Assembly: GCF_000611675.1 (NCBI RefSeq)
Contig: NZ_JATV01000021.1
Coordinates: forward strand, 1-36,459
Source of the DNA: Flavobacterium succinicans LMG 10402
GTDB lineage: Bacteria; Bacteroidota; Bacteroidia; Flavobacteriales; Flavobacteriaceae
Direction of reading: 5' to 3'
Length of the DNA stretch: 36,459 nucleotides
The notes beneath the pieces are model-generated. The model searched no databases. It saw nothing but the letters and a program-made list of their open reading frames with translations, and was not told the DNA's origin. Below are positions 8,358 through 17,697 of this stretch, piece by piece; the first letter of the stretch is position 1; every line of letters starts with the position of its first letter. The position numbers and the translations under genes were made by a program.

Positions 8358-10451
8358 CTAAAAGTCTTGCGCTTGAATTGCAGTGATCACCACTGTATTG
8401 ATAATGTCATCTACAGTACAACCTCTACTCAAATCGTTTACTGGTTTGTTTAGACCTTGTAACATTGGCCCAATAGCCAAAGCCCCTGTTTCTCTTTGTA
8501 CTGCTTTGTACGTATTATTACCTGTATTCAAATCAGGGAAGATCAATACACTTGCTTGGCCAGCTACTTTTGAATCAGGCATTTTGCTTTTTCCTACATT
8601 CATATCTACGGCAGCATCATATTGAATAGGCCCTTCGATGTTAATATCAGGTCGTTTTGCTTTTACTATTTCAGTTGCAGCTCTCACTTTTTCCACTTCA
8701 TCCCCTTTCCCTGAAGTTCCAGAAGAATAAGATAACATGGCTACTTTAGGATCTATACCAAAAGCTTTACTCGTATCAGCAGATGAAATGGCGATTTCAG
8801 CTAATTGTTCTGCTGTTGGATTTGGGTTAATAGCACAATCCCCAAAAACAGACACACGATCCTCAAGACACATGAAGAATACAGAAGAAACTACCGATGA
8901 ATTGGGTTTGGTTTTAATAAATTGTAGTGCTGGCAAAATAGTATGTTGAGTTGTATGCGCAGCTCCAGATACCATTCCGTCAGCGTGTCCTTTGTACACC
9001 ATCATGGTCCCAAAATAAGACACATCTTCCATTAAATCTCTAGCAGTGGTAATAGAGATATTTTTAGCTTTTCGAAGTTCAAAATACGTATTTACATACT
9101 CTTCATAATGCTCAGATTCTTTAGGTAAAATGATCGATACTTTATCAAAATCAAGATCCAAACCTAATTCGAGTACTCTTGCTTCGATTTGTTTTTTATT
9201 ACCAATAATGGTAATATCTACCACATTCATCAATTGCAAACGTGATGCTGCGGTCAAAATTCGATCATCATTACCTTCTGGTAAAACAATATGCTTACGA
9301 ATTTTTTTGGCTCTTTTAACCAAATTATATTGAAACATTTTGGGTGTCAAACCACTAGATTCGAATGCAGTAAACTTCTCTGCCAAGGCATCTACATTTA
9401 CATATTCTTCGAAAGTAGCAATTGAGGTTTCAATTTTCTGAGTATTATTGGCATAAATCTTAGACTTGATCGCACCAATTTGATTAGAAACATTGTAGGT
9501 TCCTCCTGGTACAGTCAGAATTGGAACCACAGTTGAAAGTCCTTCTATTAATTGCAAAATACTTTCTTCAGGCATTAAATTCCCAGTTAAAACGATTCCA
9601 GCTACCGATGGATAATTTGCAGATTCATTGGCTTGAAGCGCCCCTAAAATAATATCAGCTCTATCTCCAGGAGTAATAATAAGCGCATTGTCTTTTAAAT
9701 GCAATAAATAATTAGGCAATTGCATCGCTCCAATACTATAGCTTCCGGCCTGATTGTTTAAATATTCTTTTCCAAAAAGAACTTTTGCTCCTATTTCGTT
9801 AACAATTTCTTGAACCGTTGGGTTGTGCAAACTAGCCACTATTGGAATGGTATTTACCAAAACCGAACTTGGTAAATGTTTACTTAGTGCACTTGAAACC
9901 ATTTCAATATTTTCAGGTTGCACTTTATTGGCAATAACGGATATTACTTCTACATCTTTTACTTTAAAAGTATCATAAGCTAAGTACAAACTATCTACCA
10001 ATTCATCGAGTGTTTTTCCCACTCCAGACCCGATAATGATGGTTGGAATCCCTAAATTTTTAGCAATAAGTACATTTATTCCTAATTCAATAGCGGTACC
10101 TTCTCCAATAAAACTTGTGCCTTCAACCAGTACAAAATCATATTTCTCTTCTAATTTTTTAAATTTTTCGATGATAACATCTAGTACCTCTCCTATTTTG
10201 CCTTTATTTTTCTTTTTGATTAATTTACTTTTGGTAAATGCATAAGCCTCTTCAACCTTCATATCCAAACCAAAATGAGATATCACCGTTTCGATATGGT
10301 TATCAAATTTACCTTCTTCAAAATCTTCAATAATAGGTCTGAAATACCCAACACGAGCGGTCTTACCCATTAAAATTTGCATTAACCCCAAACTTATAAT
10401 AGATTTACCACAGTTTTGCTCACTTGTAGCTATATATATTGCTTTATTCAT
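8358..10451 (-). CDS. pta: phosphate acetyltransferase (long, BioD-like N-terminus)
   Basis: The 697-residue enzyme converts acetyl-CoA + Pi to acetyl phosphate + CoA. It is the long form, close to the 714-residue E. coli enzyme. An N-terminal P-loop-like/BioD domain begins IATSEQNCGKSIISLGLMQ. A DRTGG-type middle domain (about 205-320) follows. The C-terminal catalytic PTA domain (about 370-697) carries GDCAINPNPTAEQLAEIA, SYSSGTSGKGDEVEKVR and IGPMLQGLNKPVNDLSRGC. It sits between corA (47 bases upstream) and ackA (86 bases downstream) on the same strand, so a corA-pta-ackA transcript is likely. The N-terminal regions of long Pta forms serve regulation and oligomer stability in studied relatives; that role here is inferred. 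Confidence 0.95.
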   Translation of the reverse strand: MNKAIYIATSEQNCGKSIISLGLMQILMGKTARVGYFRPIIEDFEEGKFDNHIETVISHFGLDMKVEEAYAFTKSKLIKKKNKGKIGEVLDVIIEKFKKLEEKYDFVLVEGTSFIGEGTAIELGINVLIAKNLGIPTIIIGSGVGKTLDELVDSLYLAYDTFKVKDVEVISVIANKVQPENIEMVSSALSKHLPSSVLVNTIPIVASLHNPTVQEIVNEIGAKVLFGKEYLNNQAGSYSIGAMQLPNYLLHLKDNALIITPGDRADIILGALQANESANYPSVAGIVLTGNLMPEESILQLIEGLSTVVPILTVPGGTYNVSNQIGAIKSKIYANNTQKIETSIATFEEYVNVDALAEKFTAFESSGLTPKMFQYNLVKRAKKIRKHIVLPEGNDDRILTAASRLQLMNVVDITIIGNKKQIEARVLELGLDLDFDKVSIILPKESEHYEEYVNTYFELRKAKNISITTARDLMEDVSYFGTMMVYKGHADGMVSGAAHTTQHTILPALQFIKTKPNSSVVSSVFFMCLEDRVSVFGDCAINPNPTAEQLAEIAISSADTSKAFGIDPKVAMLSYSSGTSGKGDEVEKVRAATEIVKAKRPDINIEGPIQYDAAVDMNVGKSKMPDSKVAGQASVLIFPDLNTGNNTYKAVQRETGALAIGPMLQGLNKPVNDLSRGCTVDDIINTVVITAIQAQDF

Positions 10452-10498
10452 AATTAAGTTATTTTACGCTTATTTTTTATTTAAATTATTTGTGTTGA

Positions 10499-11569
10499 TT
10501 AAAACCATTGCTTTTTTTTAAAATATAAAACCATTCCAATTACTAGTAACAGCATCAATATCAATACATAGTAATAACCATTCTGATAGCTTAATTCGGG
10601 CATGTTTTCAAAATTCATACCGTATATTCCAACTATAAATGTGAGAGGAATAAAAATTGCAGAAATTATAGTCAATGTTTTCATAATTTCATTCATTTTA
10701 TGAGATTGCGTGGTGAAGAAAAAATTGGAAGCACTCTCTAATAATCCCATATCAGCATCAATCTGTTCAAGTAGCTCTAACGTTTTTTGATGTAAACGGG
10801 AAAAAAACACGAAACTATCGGGTTGAATGACATTAAACATAGATTCCTCTTTTATGCTTTTAATATCAAAAAGGGAGTCTCTTAGCGGAATGATCGCTCG
10901 CTTTAAAAAGTTAAAATTATCACGATGTTTTTCAATTCTTTCTAAAATAAGTGGACTGGCACTCGTTTTAGAAAGCACGATAAGTTCTTCTAATTTTTCC
11001 TCTTCATTTTCGATGGTGATGTAAAAGTTTTCCATTACAGCATCCAATAAAATGTACAAAAGATAATCTACTTTTTTATTTTTTAAATTAAAGGAGTTGT
11101 GTCGTATCCTTTCACGAATATGTGCAAAGAAATCAGAACGCTTTTCCTGAAAAGAAATCAAAACACCTTCTTGTAGTAAAAAGCTAATTTGTTCTACTGA
11201 AATATTATCCGATTGATCAGTAGGTAAAATTGATTTGATATTAAAGAATAACTGCTCGTTAGTTTCCTCCAGCTTCGTTCGTCTAGAAGTGTTTAGTATA
11301 TCCGACAAAACGTAATGGTCAATGGTAAAAAAATGTCCAATTTCTTTTATCAGTTCTAAATTATTCAAACCATGTAAATTCAACCAATTATTTTTGGAAG
11401 TATTCATCGTTTTTTTCAAATCATTTACCTGAAAATCAATGTGCTCTGAATAACCAACCGCATCGTATACAAAAAGCTGTATCTCGGATTCATTATTTTT
11501 ATAAATCCCTGTATACTCCAAATTATTGGGTTGAATTCGTCGTCCTTTTCGGTATTTAATTTTTCTCAT
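10499..11569 (-). CDS. corA: CorA-type magnesium/cobalt transporter
   Basis: The 356-residue inner-membrane ion channel has a large cytoplasmic alpha/beta N-terminal domain (about 1-285) rich in charged helices. Two C-terminal membrane helices follow (about 293-313 and 325-349). The loop between them carries the family signature YGMNFENMPE, with GMN at 317-319, and the protein ends in the basic tail FKKKQWF. All CorA hallmarks are present. It is the first gene of the minus-strand run leading into pta and ackA, 47 bases upstream of pta. Physiological ion preference (Mg, Co or Ni) cannot be read from sequence. Confidence 0.93.
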   Translation of the reverse strand: MRKIKYRKGRRIQPNNLEYTGIYKNNESEIQLFVYDAVGYSEHIDFQVNDLKKTMNTSKNNWLNLHGLNNLELIKEIGHFFTIDHYVLSDILNTSRRTKLEETNEQLFFNIKSILPTDQSDNISVEQISFLLQEGVLISFQEKRSDFFAHIRERIRHNSFNLKNKKVDYLLYILLDAVMENFYITIENEEEKLEELIVLSKTSASPLILERIEKHRDNFNFLKRAIIPLRDSLFDIKSIKEESMFNVIQPDSFVFFSRLHQKTLELLEQIDADMGLLESASNFFFTTQSHKMNEIMKTLTIISAIFIPLTFIVGIYGMNFENMPELSYQNGYYYVLILMLLLVIGMVLYFKKKQWF

Positions 11570-11893
11570 CCAATAAAATAAAATAGTAATATTACGAAAA
11601 ACAAATGAATAATTGATTGATTATGAGAATTTTAAAAATTCATCACCCTCCAAAGGGCATGAAAATTATAACTACACAAAAATAACTAAAAAAAGGCAGA
11701 GGATTTATGAGAAAAATCAGGTTTAAGTATATTTTATGATTCCCTTGAACGATGGTTAAATATTTAAATTTATACCAACATATTACATTCATTACTGATT
11801 ATTTTTCATATGTTTGAAATTCATTATACAATATTCAAACTAGAATTATCAAAAATTCACTATTATTCTCTTATCGCTAAAAATTCAATAAAT
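11570..11893. other. divergent promoter region between corA and the metalloprotease gene
   Basis: This 324-base AT-rich gap separates corA (minus) from the protease gene (plus). It contains one perfect -7 box for the protease (11809-11816). It also holds the short motif CATCACCCT..AAAGGGCAT (11641-11660), whose ends resemble the CACCCTGAG..AAGGGCA repeats at 17577 and 17650. I see no gene or terminator in it. Confidence 0.5.
11809..11816 (+). promoter_or_regulatory. putative -7 box for the zinc metalloprotease gene
   Basis: TATGTTTG is an exact TAnnTTTG match. It overlaps the first in-frame ATG (11810), which therefore cannot be the start if the box is used. Predicted transcription starts near 11821, leaving a leader of about 70 bases before the ATG at 11894. 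The -33 box is weak. Confidence 0.45.
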
Positions 11894-14449
11894 ATGTTAA
11901 AAACCAAAAGCTTACTATTATGTGTTGCTATGTTATTATGCTGTAGCGAAATATCCTTAGCTCAAAACAAGAAAAAGAAAGAGGCCGAAAAAAAACTCAC
12001 TACGGCTCTTGACAAAAAGGAGTCTGAAAAAAAAGGACCTAAACCGTATAACAAAGTAGTCGACTCCACGGCAGTTACTCAAAAAGGACTTTTCAATATT
12101 CACAAAACAAGCGACAACAAGTTTTTGTTTGAAATCAACGATACGCTTATTGGAAAAGAAATCATGACGATCACCCGTTATTCTAAAACTCCAGCTGGTG
12201 GAGGTGTTTTTGGAGGTGAAGAAGTAAATCGTCAAGTCATCAAATGGGAAAAAGGTTTGAATAACAACCTTTTGTTACGCTCTATTACACACGTAATTAC
12301 TTCACCAGATGAAGACAAACCTATTGCTCAAGCAGTAAAAAATTCATCAGCAGACCCAATTATTGGTAACTATGAAATTTTAGCCTTCAAAAAAGAAGGA
12401 AAAGAAACTACAGGTTATGTAATTGATGTAACGCCAACATTTGAATCGGATGTACAAACTTTCTCTTTGGACCCTATCAAAAAACAATTACTCAATATTC
12501 AAGGGTTTCAAAAAGACCGCTCTTTTATTCAAAAAATGAGCAGTTACCCAATTAATGTTGAAATCAAAACCGTAAAAACGTACGCTACTACTGCACCACA
12601 GTTATCGTTGAATCCAACACCTAGAATTGGAACCAATTTACCTGCTGGTTTGGATGCAGGAGTGGTGACTATTGAATTGAATACTTCGATGTTGTTGTTA
12701 CCAAAAGTACCTATGCGCAAAAGAACTTTCGATGCTCGTGTAGGTTTCTTTGCCAACCAAATTGATGTTTTTGAAGAAGAATCTCAAAAATCGGATACCG
12801 AAATTTTTGCTGTTCGCTGGAAATTAGAACCTAAAAACGCCGATGATGCTGCCAAACAAAAAAGAGGCGAATTGATCGAACCGAAAAAACCAATCGTGTA
12901 CTATATCGACCCTGCTACTCCAATCAAATGGAGAAAATTCATCAAACAAGGAATTGACGACTGGCAAGTAGCTTTTGAAGCAGCAGGTTGGAAAAACGCT
13001 ATTCGTGGTGAATATTGGCCAGAGAATGATCCAACGATGAGCTTAGAAGATGCGCGTTTTTCAGTACTACGTTATTTTGCTGCTGATATCCAAAATGCCT
13101 ATGGACCAAACGTACATGACCCAAGATCAGGTGAAATCTTAGAAAGCCATATCGGATGGTACCACAACATCATGAGTTTGTTGAGAAACTGGTATTTAAT
13201 TCAAACTGCTGCGGTTGATCCGGCGGCAAGAAAAAAACAATTTGATGACAACCTAATGGGCGAATTGATTCGTTTTGTTTCTTCTCACGAAGTAGGACAT
13301 ACTTTAGGTTTACGTCACAATATGGGAGCAAGTACCGCTACTCCAGTAGAAAAACTTAGAGATGCTGCTTTCCAAGAAAAGAATGGTCACACTTCTTCTA
13401 TTATGGATTATGCGCGTTTCAACTACGTAGCACAGCCAGAAGACGGCGTAAAACACTTATTCCCAAGAATTGGTGATTATGACAAATGGGCTATCAAATG
13501 GGGGTATTCTTATTTTGCTGACGCCAAAGATGAAAAAGCAGAAAAAGCTCTATTGAATGAGATGACCAAAGAAGCCTACAAAAACCGTCGTTTGTGGTTT
13601 GGAACAGAGGCTAGTCCTTATGACCCAAGATACCAAACAGAAGACATTGGTGACAATGCTATGAAAGCTTCTGCATACGGAATCAAAAACTTAAAACGCA
13701 TTTTACCAAACTTAATCATTTGGAGTGCCGAAAAAGGAGAAAGCTATTCAGAACTAGAAGAAATGTACAATGCTTTGACGGGACAATTCAGACGCTATAT
13801 GGGACACGTGACCAAAAACGTAGGTGGTATTTATGACACACCAAAAACCTATGACATGTCTGGCAACCAATTTGAAGTTGTTCCAAAAAGCATCCAAAAA
13901 GAAGCGGTTACCTTCTTGAACACTCAATTATTTGCTACACCAAAATGGTTACTAGATACTAACGTTTTATCTAAAATTAGTCCAGAAAGTGGTGTAGAAG
14001 CCATCAAAGCAATGCAAGACGGAACCCTTTCTAACTTATTGGCTGGAGACAGAATGGTGCGTTTGATGGAAACCGCAGCTATGAACCCAGAAAACTATTC
14101 TGTAGATGAATTAATGACCGACTTGAAAAAAGGAATCTTCTCAGAATTAGCTGGCGGTGCCAAAATAGACATTTACCGCAGAAACATCCAAAAACTGTAT
14201 GTGGATAAAGTAATTGCTATGCTAAAACCAGGCAATGCAGTAGTACGTTCTAACAGTGTAGGTGCGGCTTACGGTATGAATTCAAGAACTGTAAATTTAG
14301 CCCAAACCGATTTGCCTTCTATCGCTAGAGGACAATTGGTAGGATTGAAAAATGAAATGAAAGTGGCTGCAGCAAGAATGGATCGTTTGAGTAAATTCCA
14401 TTTATTGGACTTAGTAGCTCGAATCGATAGTGCTTTGAATCCAAAATAA
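11894..14449 (+). CDS. exported zinc-dependent metalloprotease (DUF5117/DUF4953 type)
   Basis: I choose the ATG at 11894 because it opens a signal peptide (LKTKSLLLCVAMLLCCSEISLAQ region) and a -7 box overlaps the earlier ATG at 11810. The 851-residue product has a lysine-rich linker, the DUF5118/DUF5117 N-terminal domains (about 50-400) and a DUF4953-type protease domain. That domain holds the gluzincin/metzincin-like site HEVGHTLGLRH (H465, E466, H469, H475) and a downstream SIMDYARFNY segment acting as Met-turn. It should act in the periplasm or outside the cell on proteins or peptides, but no substrate is known for the family. Length and motif are intact. It stands alone, closed by a strong terminator. 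Confidence 0.9.
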   Translation: MLKTKSLLLCVAMLLCCSEISLAQNKKKKEAEKKLTTALDKKESEKKGPKPYNKVVDSTAVTQKGLFNIHKTSDNKFLFEINDTLIGKEIMTITRYSKTPAGGGVFGGEEVNRQVIKWEKGLNNNLLLRSITHVITSPDEDKPIAQAVKNSSADPIIGNYEILAFKKEGKETTGYVIDVTPTFESDVQTFSLDPIKKQLLNIQGFQKDRSFIQKMSSYPINVEIKTVKTYATTAPQLSLNPTPRIGTNLPAGLDAGVVTIELNTSMLLLPKVPMRKRTFDARVGFFANQIDVFEEESQKSDTEIFAVRWKLEPKNADDAAKQKRGELIEPKKPIVYYIDPATPIKWRKFIKQGIDDWQVAFEAAGWKNAIRGEYWPENDPTMSLEDARFSVLRYFAADIQNAYGPNVHDPRSGEILESHIGWYHNIMSLLRNWYLIQTAAVDPAARKKQFDDNLMGELIRFVSSHEVGHTLGLRHNMGASTATPVEKLRDAAFQEKNGHTSSIMDYARFNYVAQPEDGVKHLFPRIGDYDKWAIKWGYSYFADAKDEKAEKALLNEMTKEAYKNRRLWFGTEASPYDPRYQTEDIGDNAMKASAYGIKNLKRILPNLIIWSAEKGESYSELEEMYNALTGQFRRYMGHVTKNVGGIYDTPKTYDMSGNQFEVVPKSIQKEAVTFLNTQLFATPKWLLDTNVLSKISPESGVEAIKAMQDGTLSNLLAGDRMVRLMETAAMNPENYSVDELMTDLKKGIFSELAGGAKIDIYRRNIQKLYVDKVIAMLKPGNAVVRSNSVGAAYGMNSRTVNLAQTDLPSIARGQLVGLKNEMKVAAARMDRLSKFHLLDLVARIDSALNPK

Positions 14450-14473
14450 CAAGTACCATTTTAGTTGAATATC

Positions 14474-14507
14474 AAAAGGTCTCGTTTTACAGCGAGACTT
14501 TTTTTTG
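14474..14507 (+). terminator. intrinsic terminator of the metalloprotease gene
   Basis: GTCTCG (14479-14484) pairs with CGAGAC (14493-14498), flanked by A and T runs; eight T follow. It lies 25 bases after the stop codon. Confidence 0.8.
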
Positions 14508-14617
14508 TAGGATATCAAATAGTTAAAACCTGTAGGTTTTTATTTTGAATTCTGATGCCTACAAAGTCAAAAAAAAGACCTTACAGAAAACTATAAAATA
14601 GTCCATTGTATCAGTTC

Positions 14618-14657
14618 GAGTGCAGTCGAGAACCCTCGTTGTATCTCGACTGCACTC
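14618..14657. repeat. 14-bp inverted repeat of the GAGYGCAGTCGA family
   Basis: GAGTGCAGTCGAGA (14618-14631) is mirrored exactly by TCTCGACTGCACTC (14644-14657) with a 12-nt loop. The same core occurs as single direct copies at 17577-17601 and 17650-17674. The remainder of the gene-free stretch 14450-14816 holds only the two terminators listed. Confidence 0.7.
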
Positions 14658-14768
14658 AATATGACAAAAAAAACGATAAGACTATATTGAAATAAAAATT
14701 GTATTACTTTTCCTTTTTCTACATAATCAAAAGCAAAACATATGCATCAAAATCTGAGTCTAGGTCAC

Positions 14769-14794
14769 AAAAAAAACGAGTCATTACTGACTCG
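14769..14794 (-). terminator. terminator of the DUF6252-like lipoprotein gene
   Basis: On the minus strand CGAGTCA pairs with TGACTCG (14777-14783 with 14788-14794, 4-nt loop), followed by eight T. It is 22 bases past the stop codon and nearly identical to the terminator after dnaK. Confidence 0.8.
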
Positions 14795-14816
14795 GTTCTC
14801 ATTGCCAAAAAGTAGA

Positions 14817-15347
14817 TTACTTTTCCGTTATCACTTTGTAGCTTAGATTGGTAAAAAACCCTTCCGTTACATTTACCATCTCAGGAGTTACAATTTCTGT
14901 TTGTAAGGTACCTACTTTCTCATTTTGAAAACTAAAGGTCCCTGAGATTGTTTTTTTATCCGCATCCATAGCCGTAATGCTTAATTGACCACTAACTGGA
15001 GAATGCTCGGTAAACGTACTATTCCCTATCAGATAGGTATTTAAAAATAACGCATCATCATGATCAAACGAATAAGTACGAACAGGCATTCCTTTGGTAG
15101 TTAACTCGCTTGAAAAGGCTAATGACAGCATTTGTTTACCATCTTGAGCACTGATATCAAATCGCTGCTCTCCAATAGAATTTACTTGCATCAAAGAAAC
15201 ATTAACAATCTTTGCCCCTTTCCAAGGCGTTCCGTTAATCGTTGCCGTTATGGTTCCCGATGTAGTATCATCTGAAGAGTCTTCAGCACTACAGCCTACA
15301 AAAAACAAGGTCATAATGACCAAACCCATTCCAATATATTTTTTCAT
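14817..15347 (-). CDS. small lipoprotein, DUF6252-like
   Basis: I start at the ATG at 15347, not the in-frame ATG at 15398, because it opens a type II signal peptide (KKYIGMGLVIMTLFF, lipobox VGC, lipidated C19). The 176-residue product has an acidic/Ser/Thr linker (SAEDSSDDTTSG). A beta-rich domain follows, beginning TITATINGTPWKGAKIVNV. The domain runs through RTYSFDHDDALFLNTY and SGTFSFQNEK, which resembles the flavobacterial DUF6252 lipoproteins. Function unknown. It lies downstream of dnaK on the same strand but behind a terminator, so it is probably a separate unit. I am sure of the lipoprotein and less sure of the family. Confidence 0.75.
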   Translation of the reverse strand: MKKYIGMGLVIMTLFFVGCSAEDSSDDTTSGTITATINGTPWKGAKIVNVSLMQVNSIGEQRFDISAQDGKQMLSLAFSSELTTKGMPVRTYSFDHDDALFLNTYLIGNSTFTEHSPVSGQLSITAMDADKKTISGTFSFQNEKVGTLQTEIVTPEMVNVTEGFFTNLSYKVITEK

Positions 15348-15442
15348 TTCTAATAAATTTACTTTAACAAAAAAAAGATTATTATTTTGAAAAAACAAGA
15401 TGAATTATAGGAAATAACCTACTAATATATAAAAAATGAAAC

Positions 15443-15475
15443 AAAAAAAACCGAGCCATTTCTGACTCGGTTTTA
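15443..15475 (-). terminator. terminator of dnaK (possibly bidirectional)
   Basis: AAAACCGAG (15447-15455) pairs with CTCGGTTTT (15466-15474); A and T runs flank both sides. It is 31 bases past the dnaK stop. Confidence 0.75.
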
Positions 15476-15505
15476 TCTCAATACTTAGTACAAAGTACTT
15501 AATAC

Positions 15506-17389
15506 TTACTTAACTTCTTCGAAGTCAACGTCTTCAACATTATCTCCCTGTGCTTGAGCTTGTGGCTCAGCAGCAGCTTGACCTTGTTCACCTTGAGCAT
15601 ACATCGCTTCAGTTGCTTTTTTCCAAGCAGCGTTGATGTTATCCAAAGCAGTTTGAATAGCTGGAATGTCTTGAGATTGGTGCGCCATTCTCAATTCAGT
15701 TAAAGCGTACTCTACAGCCACTTTGTTATCGTCAGATAATTTATCTCCAAGTTCTTTCAATTGAGACTCAGTTTGGAAGATCATTCCATCTGCTTCGTTC
15801 AATTTCTCAGCTCTTTCTCTAGCGATTTTATCTGATTCAGCGTTAGCTTCAGCATCTTTTTTCATTTTCTCGATTTCTTCAGCTGTTAATCCAGAAGAAG
15901 CTTCGATACGAATGTCATGAGATTTACCAGTTCCTTTGTCAGTAGCCGATACTTTGATGATACCATTGGCATCAATATCAAAAGTAACTTCAATTTGAGG
16001 AACACCTCTTGGTGCTGGTGGAATTCCATCTAAGTGGAAACGACCGATTGTTTTGTTATCAGCAGCCATTGCTCTTGCTCCTTGCAAAACGTGGATTTCA
16101 ACAGTTGGTTGAGAATCAGCAGCAGTAGAGAATACTTGTGATTTTTTAGTTGGAATAGTTGTGTTAGATTCGATCAAAGTAGTCATTACACCACCCATAG
16201 TTTCGATACCTAAAGATAAAGGAGTAACGTCTAATAACAATACATCTTTTACATCTCCAGACAATACACCACCTTGAATAGCAGCTCCAATCGCTACTAC
16301 TTCATCAGGATTAACTCCTTTAGAAGCTTTTTTACCAAAGAATTTCTCCACTTCATCAGCAATTCTTGGCATACGAGTAGAACCACCTACTAAGATTACT
16401 TCGTCAATGTCAGAAGTAGACAAACCTGCATCTTTCAATGCTTGTGCTACTGGAGCCATAGAACGTTTTACTAAACTATCAGACAATTTTTCGAATTGTG
16501 CTCTAGTTAGTTTTTTTACTAAGTGTTTTGGTCCTGAAGCTGTAGCTGTAACGTATGGCAAGTTGATTTCAGTTTCTGCAGAAGAAGACAATTCAATTTT
16601 TGCTTTCTCAGCAGCTTCTTTGATACGTTGTAATGACATTGGGTCTAAACGTAAATCAATACCTTCTTCAGATTTGAATTCGTCAGCTAACCAGTCAATG
16701 ATTACTTGGTCAAAATCATCACCACCTAAGTGTGTATCACCATTAGTAGACAATACTTCGAAAACTCCGTCTCCTAATTCCAAAACAGAGATATCAAAAG
16801 TACCTCCACCTAAATCGTAAACAGCAATTTTTTGATCTGTTCCTTTTTTATCCAATCCGTAAGCCAAAGCCGCAGCAGTTGGTTCGTTGATGATACGCAT
16901 AACTTTCAAACCAGCGATTTCACCAGCCTCTTTTGTAGCCTGACGTTGTGCATCGTTAAAGTAAGCAGGAACAGTAATAACTGCTTCAGTTACTGTTTGA
17001 CCTAAATAGTCTTCAGCAGTTTTTTTCATTTTTTGAAGTGTCATAGCTGACAATTCTTGAGCAGTGTACAAACGACCGTCAATATCCACACGTGGTGTAT
17101 TGTTGTCCCCTTTTACAACTGTGTAAGGAACTCTTTTTGCTTCTTCTGTAGTTTCAGCAAAAGTGTGTCCCATAAAACGTTTGATAGAAGCAATAGTCTT
17201 AGTTGGATTAGTTACTGCTTGTCTTTTTGCAGGATCACCCACTTTAATTTCTCCCCCTTCTACAAAAGCGATGATAGATGGCGTTGTTCTTTTTCCCTCT
17301 GCGTTAGGAATAACAACTGCTTCATTACCTTCCATTACAGAAACACAAGAGTTGGTCGTACCTAAATCAATTCCGATTATTTTACCCAT
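15506..17389 (-). CDS. dnaK: chaperone DnaK (Hsp70)
   Basis: The ATG at 17389 ([20 protein letters not shown]) is the normal DnaK start; an in-frame upstream ATG at 17461 would only add junk. The 627-residue protein has an actin-like ATPase domain (about 1-380) with [40 protein letters not shown] and [10 protein letters not shown]. The interdomain linker is [13 protein letters not shown], followed by a substrate-binding domain. A Gln/Ala-rich C-terminus ends [12 protein letters not shown]. It folds and disaggregates cytoplasmic proteins with DnaJ and GrpE, which are not in this window. A sigma-54-like motif lies 56 bases upstream of the start (17445-17461). Confidence 0.98.
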   Translation of the reverse strand: MGKIIGIDLGTTNSCVSVMEGNEAVVIPNAEGKRTTPSIIAFVEGGEIKVGDPAKRQAVTNPTKTIASIKRFMGHTFAETTEEAKRVPYTVVKGDNNTPRVDIDGRLYTAQELSAMTLQKMKKTAEDYLGQTVTEAVITVPAYFNDAQRQATKEAGEIAGLKVMRIINEPTAAALAYGLDKKGTDQKIAVYDLGGGTFDISVLELGDGVFEVLSTNGDTHLGGDDFDQVIIDWLADEFKSEEGIDLRLDPMSLQRIKEAAEKAKIELSSSAETEINLPYVTATASGPKHLVKKLTRAQFEKLSDSLVKRSMAPVAQALKDAGLSTSDIDEVILVGGSTRMPRIADEVEKFFGKKASKGVNPDEVVAIGAAIQGGVLSGDVKDVLLLDVTPLSLGIETMGGVMTTLIESNTTIPTKKSQVFSTAADSQPTVEIHVLQGARAMAADNKTIGRFHLDGIPPAPRGVPQIEVTFDIDANGIIKVSATDKGTGKSHDIRIEASSGLTAEEIEKMKKDAEANAESDKIARERAEKLNEADGMIFQTESQLKELGDKLSDDNKVAVEYALTELRMAHQSQDIPAIQTALDNINAAWKKATEAMYAQGEQGQAAAEPQAQAQGDNVEDVDFEEVK

Positions 17390-17444
17390 TTTTACTATAT
17401 TTAATTTTAATTGTATACTCGTTTTAACAACTCGAGGTCGGTAA

Positions 17445-17461
17445 GTCAAGGACTGTGCCAA
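17445..17461 (-). promoter_or_regulatory. sigma-54-like -24/-12 element upstream of dnaK
   Basis: On the minus strand TTGGCACAGTCCTTGAC resembles the RpoN consensus TTGGCAC-N4/5-TTGC, with GG and the second TTG spaced correctly but GA in place of GC. It is 56 bases from the dnaK ATG. Just upstream are CTGACA repeats (two copies within 17464-17490). No TAnnTTTG box is seen in the dnaK leader. Confidence 0.4.
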
Positions 17462-17532
17462 GCCGATGTCAGTCTATAAATTGTCAGTTTGCCCCAAAAA
17501 TGGCGGAAAAAAATATGACAAGATGACATTTT

Positions 17533-17560
17533 CAAAAAGCAAAAAGCAAAAAGCAAAAAG
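17533..17560. repeat. tandem repeat of CAAAAAG, four units
   Basis: Four perfect head-to-tail copies of the heptamer CAAAAAG with the start of a fifth at 17561. Simple-sequence tract in the intergenic region upstream of dnaK; likely slippage-prone. Confidence 0.85.
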
Positions 17561-17576
17561 CAAAATCCCAAAAACG

Positions 17577-17674
17577 TCACCCTGAGCGCAGTCGAAGGGC
17601 AAATCCTAATTCTTAAATTTCAAATTCAAAATTCAAAATTCAAAAAACATCACCCTGAGTGCAGTCGAAGGGCA
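17577..17674. repeat. two direct copies of a 25-bp repeat (CACCCTGAGYGCAGTCGAAG)
   Basis: Copies at 17577-17601 and 17650-17674 differ at one base (C/T). Between them is a run of ATTCAAA units (about 17612-17645). The core GAGYGCAGTCGA is the arm of the inverted repeat at 14618-14657. This is a dispersed REP-like family within the gene-free stretch 17462-18117. Confidence 0.75.
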
Positions 17675-17697
17675 TATTCCTCCATTACACAACTATT

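Noticed and set aside
11641..11660. CATCACCCT..AAAGGGCAT as another copy of the 25-bp repeat
   Set aside because: Only the ends match; the diagnostic GAGYGCAGTCGA core is missing.
11810..11893. Upstream in-frame ATG for the zinc metalloprotease
   Set aside because: It overlaps a perfect -7 box and would place 28 unrelated residues before a normal signal peptide.
16407..16820. 137-residue plus-strand frame inside dnaK
   Set aside because: Shadow of the conserved dnaK gene; no signal peptide, motif or start context.
8345..17495. Shared GGCAAACTGACRATTT upstream of dnaK and at the pta end
   Set aside because: A 15-16-base match in 36 kb on both strands is near chance level, and the pta copy overlaps the stop codon.
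17533..17674. CRISPR array
   Set aside because: The heptamer and the 25-bp copies have no regular repeat-spacer pattern and no cas gene is present.
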